The position numbers and the translations under genes are program-made. DNA of 64,000 nt from NCBI GenBank assembly GCA_003991915.1, contig RQTK01000024.1:457762-521761 (forward strand), written 5' to 3'. Positions 14,701 through 24,400 of this stretch are shown piece by piece; the stretch's first letter is position 1; every line of letters starts with the position of its first letter. The notes under the pieces are model-generated. The model was not told the DNA's origin, did not search any database, and was given only the letters and a program-made list of their open reading frames with translations. The DNA comes from Elysia chlorotica. Lineage: Eukaryota > Mollusca > Gastropoda > Plakobranchidae.

Positions 14701-17700
14701 TCTTTGATAATAATGTACTTGGGCAATTTGTTCCGTATTCCACTTAAAGATCTTGTCATTATGTAGTGAAATATTAAAATATCACTAGAATTAACCTTTT
14801 GAGCAATGGAGGACGGCTCAGATGCTCACAAAACAATGGTCAAGCACAACCTACACACTCTCTCTCTCTGTGTCTCTCACGTATTATAGCTCTTTCTTTG
14901 ATAAATTCGACCCTTTCAATCTACAGGGCATTTCATTTCTCTTTTATAAACTGTCTTTCGGCTCTAAGCTATGATCGGAAAACTCAGATGCTTACAAAAC
15001 AATGGTCTCTCTCTCTCTCTCTCTCTCCCCTCTACTCTCTCTCAAATGTAAATGAATGAAAACTATTCAAGGTCAGCCCACCCTTTCCAGTGAGGTAAAA
15101 TAGTATCTTCGCATATACATGTCTATTATATATTGTAAATGCTAAGAGCTCCGTGTCCCTGATTTAACTTGCCTTTGCTTGGTTGTTGGCAGTGAGGCTG
15201 ACGTGACTGTGACCAGCGCTGACGACTCTCGCATGGACCAGTCGGCCATGTCTGCTGACATTACTGTAGACAGTGTCAGGGATATCATGTGAGTGGCATG
15301 GCGCGGCATGGTGGCTTTGGTTTTATAACTGGTTATGTAAAAAATTCAGCCTAGGGGGAATTTTAGAAACAATATGCATGCAAAAAAATTTTTTCATATT
15401 GCCTTTATAATCAGACCACTTTTCATTATCTGCACCTTATTTAAAACTCCACAGTGGTACTTATGATTCATGAGTAACAATTTGTTTGTGTACAACAAAT
15501 GGAAACTTGTTTTTTGCCCATTTCAGAAAAAAATATTTTGAGTCTGTCGCCTTTGAATAGCAAGTAACATAGCTTTCTCATATAATATCCCTGCCTCTGT
15601 CAGGGATGCCACTTTTCCGGAAATTTCCGGAATTCCGGAAATTTGATTTGGGTCCGGATCCTCCGGAAATCTCCCGGCCTTGCTTCCGATCTTCGAGTGA
15701 AAAAAAATAAAAAATTCCGGAAAATCGTAAAAAAAAAAAAAAATCCGATCTCCGGAAAATCGGAAAAAGAACATTTAAAAAAATTTCCGGAAAAGTTGCG
15801 CAGTCTACACTGCAGTGCGGCGATCGGTCTCTAGCCTAGCCGTTAAAAGCCTTAGGGGACTAACGTAAACCGTCTCTTCAGTCATGCTCAATCGGGAACG
15901 CACTTACTAATGTGCACGGACTTATGAGACGTCAAAATCACGACCGATAGTAAAACCCGCGGGCATTTGGCTTTCCGGTCAGTGGGCCGGGCGATGAAAA
16001 ATTTTGTTTCGATATATTATTGATCGGTACCCGATATATGACAGTGACGGTGTCAGTAAAGGCCACCCGTAGGGCCTATAATACACATTATCGAATAAAG
16101 TTTGGTTCCGGATCCTCCGGAAATTTTTCTGACTCTTGAGTCCGATGTCCAGAAAACTTTCCCCCCGAAAATTCCGGAAAGCTGGCGACACCGCCGTATT
16201 TTTTTGTTTTGTTTTGGAAAAGAAATACCTGTTACTATGTGCCTTTCATGTTCAGCCCTCATTGCTTGCACAAAGCCTAGATCCACAGTCACGAGGACCA
16301 TTAGTTTTTTTTCAACGGGCAGATGAGAGTTTATCTCCGAACCCAACCAGCACAAGTAGCAGTTATCCGCCGATTTCCGTGGTCAAACCTCGCATACTTC
16401 GGCGTATTTTTAAAAGTGAAAACGCGCCCTTCTCAACGACGAATGTTTTTTTTTTTTTTCTGATTACCATACAACTGCGGTTTATTGCTTGAGAGGAGTA
16501 ATTTTCAAGTTAGCGAGTACGGAAAAGAAAAGCATAGAACAACGTTTATCGAAATGCGATGTCTCTTCGTTTTTATTAAATTTACATAATACTGTTTTAT
16601 CGGTATCGGTACTGCAGTTGACCTCATCCGGGTTACCCACTTGAACCTCTAGTTTACCTAATCGGCATCGTTTATTCTTCCGAATAATACCGATCTGTCC
16701 ATCTTCATTCAGCCCTTTGTGTTTTTTTCTGACAAAGTGATTCCAGCTAGGGTTTGCTTGATTTGACTCGGATCTATTGGCTATTTTAATGACGGAGCCT
16801 TGGCCAAACCGTTCTAAGCTTATTGATAATTAGGTTAGCGAATTTAACATGCGCGTTTCTCTGGTACCGTTAATAATCGAGTTCTAGATCTAGCTAAAGC
16901 TAGATCTAACCGAGTTAAACCTTATGTGATAGCTATATTGGATCGGACGATCGGTACTTTCTGCATCTAATATAATTTAATGCTTATTCCTTCATGAAAT
17001 AGACGCACACAAAACCGTTAAAAATTTAAAGAAATTCTGATCACCAGTAATAAAATAACAGTTTGTTGGCATAAAGTACAAGGAAACCATACAACTCGTG
17101 TCTACTCATGTTGTACATTTCAGCGCTGAAAATGATGGTACAATCATCACCTCTGTGAGAACCATTACCCAGACAACCACTTCATCTGTCACAGAAGCAT
17201 CAGCGACTGCCGCACAAGACGCACAGGAGGCTGTCACAGGTACTCATTTATATTGATTCTTGTAATATTTGGTTTTTCTTTTCCTTTGTGATCTGTCATA
17301 ACCTTTAATTTTAGTTGTCATAATGCACAGAAATTTTAAAATCATCATAGTCGAAGCTGAAAAATATCTTTACGGATTGTGATTTCAAAAAGAGTTGTGT
17401 TTAACAGGGAAAAGGTTTTAAAAATCTCCAGTGTCATTCAGGTGTTATGTCATTCAGTATGCACGCTCTATTTAGTCTCTTAATGACTAAAATTGTCACA
17501 GTTGAGCATTATTCATTGCTTGGCAGGCTCTATTATTTGATAATCTAACTAAAACCTTGTGAAAAGTGATAATCACTTCTTAATGACACAACTCTTTGTA
17601 AAATCACACTGTAATCCCTTATAAGTCTTTTTGAAGGATTTATCTTTTAAAACCAAGGCATCTGATTTTATCTCTACCACAGTCATCAATGGTGTGAAAG

Positions 17701-20210
17701 AGGATGCTGAGGATACTGTTACTGATGTCCTCCGTGAAACTCAGGTGAGGGAATGAGAATCAGCAGCATAAATCTCGCATTCTTTGGTGGGACATCCCTC
17801 CCTTACGTCCCGCTGAAATATTGTGCTTAAACTTTCCTTTCCTTTGCTTTTACAAATGTACTAATACATGGGCGTTCTCTTTACTTTCCTCTGTTGGATG
17901 AGACCTGTTTTTTATTTTTTTAATAATGGCATTTTAGATATCAAGTTCTCCCATCTTTTTTTTTTTTATTATTATATTGAATATTGAAATGGTTGGCAAT
18001 TTTTTCACTTTTGCTTTTGACTTTTTCATACTTTTATGTGTCAGTTGAAACATTACTTTTCCCCCTTTTCAAACTCATGTTAAATTCTTGGGACATTTCT
18101 GTCTTTGATCATAAATAAATTCCAAATTGAAAGTGCAAAAGCAAGTATTTACCTTCTCACTCTTTAAAAATGCAAAATCAAGCATTCACCTGCCCGCTTT
18201 TGAAGCATTTGAAATATTGTTCTCGTTTTTTTTCTTTATTGAGGGAGGGATGTTTTCCAAATCAAAAGATTTATGTAACAGACTTGTCAACAAGGGAGCA
18301 ATAATTTGCTCATTATATGAATAAAAATATTTGTTGCTTAAAATTTTTTCCATCCAAATTTCACCATTTTGACAAGTCTGTTAAGATTTTCATCCCTCAA
18401 AAACTAAATCCCCATTGTTACCCTTTAATTACTGTGTTTTAAACATATATTCTCGTGTGGCTTTATTTCTTTGCCAAGCTGCTAAATTATAAACTGCAAA
18501 AGTCCCCTCCCTCATATTTAACCCATAATGGAATAATGAGTATAAGTCAACTGAATTATTTTTTTAGACCATAGATTGGAGCAAAGTGTCAAAATTGTTT
18601 CAAAGCCTTTAAGATAGCTATAATATCTCCCATCCACCCCCACCAACTTTTAATAATCTCAAAGGCGAAGTAAAGGTACCCTTACAATCTTTGAAATATC
18701 CATACACCTACACCAGAGTTGCAAGCATTGATAATGAATTGTTAAAAGAAAGATTATCAAATTCATAACTCTGATACATATTGAAGTTCAGTGATATATA
18801 TTTTTTAATGATATAAATCTGTCTTGTATGACAGTATAATGTTGATAGGCGTTCTTCAGCCTTTGATAAAAAAAAGTCCTTTTTTCTCCCATAAATAGCA
18901 CTTTATTAGACTGAAGTCTCATATCTTTGGTATTATATATTTTTCTGAAATATATTTGGTGTACCGAGAGGAAATTTAAAGTAACTTGTTTTTCTTCTAA
19001 CTTGAAAGCTATGATGAAAGTACTTTTGGAAAGAAAATGGGATGTTCTTAAATCTCACTTTGGATTTTCTATTGATTGGGATGTTTATAACTATGTACTT
19101 TAATACAAATGCCTTGCACCTAGTGTTGATAATTGGTATTTAAATCTCAGAAACATACTTGAAAAAAATTCTTATCAATATCATTCTTTATTCTCACTTT
19201 TTCAAAAAAGTTGAAATTGGAATGAAAAGCGTCCACCATTGAAACGGTATTAAAAATGCTTTATACAAAATAATTTGAATGGAATACAAGTGTGAAGGTA
19301 CTCATTTGGAATGGGTTTCTCATATATTCTGGTACATTTTGTTTTTAATAAAGTACCTTTTCCTTTGTTTCCATCAATTAAATTCTTAATAGTTTGCATA
19401 ACCTCTGTAATGAAAGAGAATGTACTTCACTGTCAAAGTAGAGTGGTAGAGTGCAAGTAATCATGATGCTTTTATTTCAAAATGATCCACTGTAGTTCAA
19501 GTTTGGTAAAAGCGGAATCTAGTTGAATGGCGTGGGAACAAATAATGCAAATAAGTGTTATGTTTATATATATAAAAAAGGATAGTCAAAAGCGTTTGTG
19601 ATTTTGTGAAGTAGTTTTCAGTTTCACAACATGGTCCATTCAGAGCGCATGAAAATAACCTAAGAAAACTTTTCTTTTAACATCTTACCAGTTTTCTTTA
19701 TAGCTCATCTTGACATTTTTTTTGTATAGTTGTCTCCAACAGCATTTCAGCATTTAATTAACTTGAATTGCTCTTCATGTTTCTTATTTTTTCAACTCAT
19801 GTTTCATGCATTTGGTTTGAACTCAAATTTTTCTAAATATTGAACCAACGTAACCTTTCTGGGGTTGTCAATATTCACTTGTCTCATCTGATCTTGGCAG
19901 ATGAATTAAATGTGCACTACTTTTTCTTTTTCATCTATAACAAGCATTACTCTTTCATTTTTTTGTGTGCTAGCATGAGGTGACGACCCGCACTAGTGAG
20001 TTTGTGACGAGAACGAGTGAGAAGACTGTTCACTCTGGCGAGGAAGTGATCAAACAGCTCAGTGAGATGAAGATGACCACGGCGATTATTGAGGACCCCA
20101 GCCTGCTCAAGCAGAAAGTTCTTGACTCCAGCTTCACGACTACAACTACCACCACAAACGCTGATGGTGAGGTGACTACCACAACTACCACAACCAATGG
20201 TACAGAGTAG
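1474..20210 (+). CDS. lgl: Lethal(2) giant larvae (Lgl/LLGL) homologue, complete spliced coding region
   Basis: Lgl is a cytoskeletal and cortical polarity protein that works with Scribble and Dlg and opposes the aPKC-Par6 complex at the basolateral cortex. It also binds non-muscle myosin II and syntaxin-type SNAREs (family knowledge). Joining 27 exons at GT/AG sites gives 1170 residues with consistent phases: 1474-1557, 1976-2073, 2452-2533 (or copy A), 2952-3061, 3578-3721, 4957-5029, 5454-5537, 5703-5829, 6319-6370, 6500-6669, 7068-7285, 7646-7713, 7921-8071, 8582-8734, 8992-9167, 9457-9545, 10021-10162, 10588-10808, 11250-11533, 12428-12530, 12823-12943, 13753-13931, 14469-14541, 15193-15288, 17124-17239, 17683-17744, 19974-20210. 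The length is close to Drosophila Lgl and longer than human LLGL1. The start ATG begins MLKFFKR, and VEHGFP, the Lgl N-terminal signature, follows soon after. Tomosyn (STXBP5) is the main alternative; the phosphoserine cassette in exon 17 rules it out. Confidence 0.95.
2952..9545 (+). CDS. lgl: lgl exons 4-16: N-terminal WD40 beta-propeller region
   Basis: Thirteen exons encode residues 89 to about 627. Recognisable Lgl strands include SSLHLWEI (exon 4), [14 protein letters not shown] (exon 5), [13 protein letters not shown] (exon 7), [15 protein letters not shown] (exon 8), a [14 protein letters not shown] segment (exon 10), WPINGGRNL with [15 protein letters not shown] (exons 12-13), and [15 protein letters not shown] (exon 14). 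In this family the segment folds as the first seven-blade propeller and the start of the second. All introns are GT-AG with matching phases, for example phase 2 at 3061/3578 and phase 1 at 5829/6319. I see no stop or frameshift. Confidence 0.93.
3799..3844 (+). repeat. Two 23-bp tandem repeats
   Basis: Two adjacent copies of a 23-mer starting acttggcattttt (3799-3821 and 3822-3844) differ at one base. The start of a third copy follows. They lie in lgl intron 5. Confidence 0.85.
4351..4410 (+). repeat. Two 31-bp-period tandem repeats
   Basis: The segment gttgacataagatac followed by an agcaagtctgttt-type tail occurs at 4351 and again at 4382 with two mismatches, in lgl intron 5. Confidence 0.8.
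4587..4611 (+). repeat. 25-bp exact match to the lgl exon 11 acceptor region
   Basis: These 25 bases, ending in cag, are identical to 7043-7067, which forms the branch and acceptor region of exon 11. Here they lie inside intron 5, about 345 bases before exon 6. Confidence 0.85.
10021..10162 (+). CDS. lgl: lgl exon 17: aPKC phosphorylation and membrane-binding segment
   Basis: This exon contains [20 protein letters not shown] at about residues 637-656. Serines 641, 645 and 649 occupy the three conserved aPKC target positions (Ser656, 660 and 664 in Drosophila Lgl). A fourth serine follows near 658 in RRRRSEK. In the family, the unphosphorylated basic amphipathic stretch binds phosphoinositides at the plasma membrane, and aPKC phosphorylation releases Lgl from the apical cortex. 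The lysine- and arginine-rich tail then continues into exon 18. This exon is the strongest single piece of evidence for an Lgl rather than a tomosyn identity. Confidence 0.96.
10521..10543 (+). repeat. (ATT)n microsatellite in lgl intron 17
   Basis: About seven ATT units lie shortly before the exon 18 acceptor. Confidence 0.85.
10588..13931 (+). CDS. lgl: lgl exons 18-22: alanine-rich linker and C-terminal propeller
   Basis: These five exons cover residues about 674-976. Exon 18 starts with an Ala-rich linker (five GCA codons in a row, then more Ala and Pro) that is probably variable between species. It then reaches [16 protein letters not shown]. Exon 19 encodes [15 protein letters not shown] and [12 protein letters not shown] with [18 protein letters not shown], which match the well-conserved Lgl segment before the final blades. 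Exons 20-22 give the [34 protein letters not shown] and [18 protein letters not shown] segments typical of the Lgl C-terminal propeller. A potential cryptic GT donor lies inside exon 18 at 10730. Confidence 0.93.
14065..14150 (+). mobile_element. Possible tRNA-derived SINE head in lgl intron 22
   Basis: A tRNA-like pol III promoter layout is visible: an A-box-like gggtggcaagataa at about 14071-14084 and a B-box-like gggttctaatccc at 14113-14125, with spacing close to that of a tRNA. No full cloverleaf is apparent, so a SINE or tRNA relic is more likely than a functional tRNA. Confidence 0.4.
14469..17744 (+). CDS. lgl: lgl exons 23-26: acidic, Ser/Thr-rich C-terminal region
   Basis: Exons 14469-14541, 15193-15288, 17124-17239 and 17683-17744 encode residues about 977-1092. 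The sequence is rich in Thr, Ser, Ala and acidic residues, with segments such as [27 protein letters not shown] and [19 protein letters not shown] recognise no domain, and the region is likely to be disordered. The phases are consistent across the chain (2, 2, 1, 0) and the reading frame connects to the conserved propeller on one side and the last exon on the other. Exon 25 is separated from exon 24 by a repeat-filled intron. Confidence 0.85.
14801..15050 (+). repeat. Direct repeat plus (CT)n microsatellite in lgl intron 23
   Basis: Two diverged copies of about 60 bp both contain an actcagatgcttacaaaaca-type segment followed by caatggt and a CT-rich tract. They start near 14811 and 14970. The second copy runs into about twelve CT units around 15006-15029. 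Confidence 0.7.
15603..17000. mobile_element. CpG-richer repeat island inside lgl intron 24
   Basis: This 1.4 kb stretch differs in composition from the AT-rich introns around it. Its first part is built of repeated TCCGGAAA-type motifs. Two direct copies of a segment containing ccggatcctccggaaat lie at about 15650-15700 and 16105-16157. The outer edges are related in inverted orientation: ggatgccacttttccgg at 15604-15620 against ccggaaagctggcgacacc at 16174-16192. This suggests a non-autonomous DNA transposon or a composite of MITE-like pieces of about 590 bp. I see no transposase. The sequence from about 16200 to 17000 keeps the unusual composition but shows no clear repeat structure. Confidence 0.5.
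16885..16908. repeat. Perfect inverted repeat, 11-bp arms with a 2-nt spacer
   Basis: The left arm tagatctagct (16885-16895) and the right arm agctagatcta (16898-16908) are perfect reverse complements separated by aa. It lies at the edge of the repeat island in intron 24 and could form a tight hairpin. No function is implied. Confidence 0.8.
17745..19973 (+). other. Long lgl intron 26, no further feature seen
   Basis: This 2.2 kb intron separates exons 26 and 27. It is AT-rich with polypyrimidine tracts. I found no additional exon with acceptable phase, no RNA gene and no clear repeat. Confidence 0.6.
19974..20210 (+). CDS. lgl: lgl exon 27: terminal exon with polythreonine tail
   Basis: The last coding exon follows a 2.2 kb intron with a good acceptor (tgtgctag) and encodes residues 1093-1170 before TAG. 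It contains [19 protein letters not shown] and an [20 protein letters not shown] segment, which resembles the conserved Lgl C-terminal helix. It finishes with two runs of seven threonines (residues 1147-1153 and 1160-1166) separated by NADGEV and closed by NGTE. The two Thr runs use mixed ACN codons rather than one repeated codon. I know of no function for this tail. Confidence 0.9.
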   Translation, partial: HEVTTRTSEFVTRTSEKTVHSGEEVIKQLSEMKMTTAIIEDPSLLKQKVLDSSFTTTTTTTNADGEVTTTTTTTNGTE

Positions 20211-21448
20211 AACTAGTTACTTGACAGTTCTGTTGTTGCTTTTCCCAGCTGATTACTCAAAACGCTCTTGAGCTGTGTGGATGGGAATTCACTGCCGCAA
20301 TTTGTGTACAATTTTTGAACTGACGTTTCCTCCTAGATTCCACAGTGGGTGTTAAACAATTGGGAAAGTCTTAAGCAATTTTACCTGTTTTAGATTCACT
20401 TTGTATTAAGTGTAATTTTTTAACATTTTTTTTGTAAATGCTGTTTCTCTTGTATTGTGTGTAGAGCTTTGTTTCAAGTGTAAAATATTTGTACTTACTT
20501 TGCATTAGGTTGTCAACTAACCAAGTTAGTGAAATGCAGCAATCCATGTAATATATATTGTTGTACTGTGCTAGATAATTGCAATGTCTGAAATACCTAA
20601 CCTTCATTATCACATAATTCGTGAGACATTTAGTTTTTATAGCTTTATTTTTAAGGCAAAGAGGGCTTTTTAATGTTTAGGATTTTTAAAAAATCCAGCA
20701 ACATGTACATTGTCGTTTTAATAAATGTATTTTACAGCTTTTTTTAATGAGTTTAAAATTTGATGACCTTTTTTTGGTTTTACAATAAGCTTCACTTTTA
20801 AAGGGTTGTGTGCGTGAACATTCCTGACATGATTTTTTTTTTTAATGATGACATCTGGTTCTATTATACCAGCAATGAAAAATGTTGAACTTTAAGGCAA
20901 ATGAAGCTAGAAACATTTATGTGTGTGTGCTGCTTGTTCTAATAAAAGAACTAGTTGCCTTTTCCTTTTTCTGTTCATTTCTACCCCTTAAAGATATTTG
21001 TAAATAAGTCCTAAAGTGTTTTTGAGAAAAACCTATGATTTGCTTTTAAGTTTGTACGCAACTTTTGCCCTTTCAATGATTTAAATGTTGAAGGATAAAG
21101 CACTGTACAAGTTTATGTGAAAAGGTATTGCTTTTTTTTTCTTCTCCCCACCTTTGTCTTTGTTAAAGATACTGTTGGTGGGTCTTCTGTATTGACCTAT
21201 AACATCCTCTGCATAAAGATATCACTAGTGTAACCATCCCTCTATCTTTCTTCTTGTCAAATTTTCAGGATATTATAATTTCCTTTATTCCATGCTCAAA
21301 TCTACATTTTATATATAAGTATATTTTAAGAATGTTCTATTTCCTCCCCCACATTGCTGCCTTGTTTCTAATTTTTTTTTAATAATTTTTTTTTGTGTTT
21401 TTTTTTTTTTTATTTTCAATTTTTATGAGGTATTTTATAAACAATAAA
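20211..21448 (+). other. lgl 3' UTR with candidate polyadenylation signals
   Basis: No coding signal follows the stop at 20208-20210. AATAAA hexamers occur at 20720-20725, 20941-20946 and 21443-21448, the last after T-rich runs. Any of them could end the transcript, so the true 3' end cannot be told from sequence alone. Confidence 0.5.
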
Positions 21449-24400
21449 TTGATTCATGTATATTAGCTTTATACTGTGCTTGATTTTCTCCCTTGCCTTC
21501 AAATTTTATACATGTAATTTCTGCTTTATGTCCACCAATGCCCGCAGAATCACTCAAGCTATATTTAGGATAGAAAAAAAACCCCAGCAATGTCAGTGCC
21601 TTCTGCTAATAATAAAATAGCAAGTAGGATTTTAGTAAATTGGTTTTCCATTAAAGAGTTGATTAATCTTTTCCTTTAGTCATTATCCATTTTCTCTAAA
21701 ATCTGTAAAATTCACAAAACATTTTGTTACCATTCTCTTTTGAATGCAGATAACATACTCAAAACAAAAGAAATCATCAGTCAAATTTTTTAGTCTTTTT
21801 TTTTTTTTTAGTACCTTCATTTTTCAATTTTTTTATTTATGTCCTGGCTCATTACAAAGCTGAAGAGTAAAATTCATCAAAACGGTAGTTAACACAAAGT
21901 ACCTGGCCAATATTTAAAAAAAATTCAGTTGATTGAGGATAGACGGAGGTTAAGGAAATGTATATAAATTTTCCTCTTCTGAACTTTTTATTTGCTAATT
22001 AATATTGCCACTTTGCTAACTTTGTAGCCATGGTCTAGCTTAATCAACCCCTCAAAGTATAAACTTTGATGTTTCACTTATCTCTTAAAGCATCAAGAAT
22101 AAGCTTATTTTTCATTTATTTGCCTGTCATGTGAAAATCAGTTACTGTTTGTTGCTTCATTTTTCAGATGGACAGCTTGTATTCCATGAATTTATATAAG
22201 TCAGAGCTAGGTTCTTGTCATCGCAATGTCATTATTTTATAGCTCCTAATTTTTAAGAATACTTTGCAAATAAAAACATTGTGTATGTTTATCATCTTGT
22301 TAAGCTTCCTTTCATTTAGTGGTCTTGATTGGCTCTGATGAAGAAATAAAAAGTTAGTTTTTAAATATTTTTCGGGGTGATATGCCAAATTGTGTTAATT
22401 GCTCACTAATCATAGTTTAGGCAGAAATTGGACCATGCAGTGCAGTCTGGTCAAATGGAGCTCATGCAAAAAATACAAGTTGATCCAAATCAATAATAAT
22501 AATTATTTAATTTAAAAAATAAGTAGAATAGAAAAGGCCAAAAATGTTACCCCTCTTATGGTGCTTCCAACTGCTAAGTCGATGTCAATAACATGATAAT
22601 ACAAAAGAGATTGGGACCATCAGAATGATTCTTTCAAAATTCAGATTATCGAATATGTTAGCAAGAGAGACAAATCTGGTTCTAAATGACCAAATGCAAA
22701 TTATCTGAACCTGACTTGTTAAACTAGCGAGAAAGTTCTTTAGAAAATCTCAGCAGTTCAAAAGTAATAAACCCATTCGGATTTCTAATCAAAACAATTT
22801 TCATGGCATCAAGGATCAATGTTTAGAATGAGCATACAGGAGTACAAAGCCCTCTACATCTGATATTATATGACATTGCTTAAAAAAAAAAATACTGATT
22901 TTTTCATCTTTCATCAAACTAAATGTAATCTCAGACTCACCCTCGTATCTAACAAACCAAAGGTGTTTCCGAACTGACTAAGTAGTTCACATTAAAGACT
23001 CGCCATTTGAAGTTCAAACAACCGAAGGCCTGCTGTTGGTGCAAAACTTTCTAGTTCTATCAATGACCAAAAATGACATGAACAATTATACATGAAGTTT
23101 CGGGTAGTGGACTAGACTGAAAAAAGATGAGTGGACACAGGAAAGGGAAGACAAGTAATGGCTCATTGGCTGTGTTGGGGAAACATGATTGATCAAAGAG
23201 ACAAGATGGCTCTAACTTGAATTGTTGGAAGAGTAAATGTTTGTAATACCTTTGGGAGAAGAGAGTTTGAGTTGGTTGCCTTATCTACACCATGTCACAA
23301 GACAATTTTACATGCTGTCAAACAGACAATAGGAGTCCACTCCTCTCTCAGCCGGTCACGTTACAATGACACCACACCAACCAGTAAGGGATGAAATACG
23401 AAAAATTTGCTATTACGGTTAGTACGTTTTGAATCGCAGACTTCCTAGTTGAGTGATCAACACTCTACCACTTGGAGAGGAGGGATGACTGAAAGTTTGA
23501 CTGGAGGAATATTTTGATTGGCTCAGCACTATCTTGTTAGACAGAGACTGAATTGGCATCATTAACATTGATGCATCCAATGAACTAGCTAACATGAATG
23601 AGTATGTTTGCTAAGGAGTACTGTGCCTGTTTTAAGTTAGAAAAGAATGGCACACAATATTATTTTTGGGCAAAATGGTCATATCGATTCTTTGTGGTCA
23701 TGGATTTTAAGCTACTTTTTACCTTTTACTTATATATAAATAAAAACAAAGCATGACCATGAAGTTAAAAAGTGTTTATTTGAAAAAAAATCACAGCTTA
23801 AAATATACAATTGGTTGGATGATAATATGTATGAAGAATTCAATGGAGTGTTTTTTAAATTAAAAAAAAACCAGACATTGTAACATACATGTAAGACTTT
23901 CTATATTAATGTACATATTATAAGTTATTATTATCAATTCTACAAGGAAACATCAAGATGAATTTATACTGTAGTTGGGAATAAAGAAATTATCTAATTT
24001 CAAATAACTCCTGACAAAAAGTTTTGCTCATATTATTAAGTATCGAGCTCATACCTACTAAGTCTAAATACTACCATAACTATACAAGTTAGCTACTAGT
24101 GGATATGATAACTAAAGCAGCAGTTTTAAATTTTAAAAAAAATACAATCTAGAAGAAAAGCTCATTCCGTCCAAATAGAAGCCTCCTTGTCACACTATAA
24201 AAATGTCCAATACAAATACAAATTGTTTGACTGAATTGCAAAACGCAATTCAATACTTTTACTTTAGGTCCAAATTCGAGTATTGGCAAGGCTCATATTT
24301 CAAAGATAATGAAATATATTATGGCATTCTACATACATATATTTTTTTCTTCTTGTTTGCTACAGTTTTCAAGCCTGACCCTACAGGTTCTTTGTCTTCA

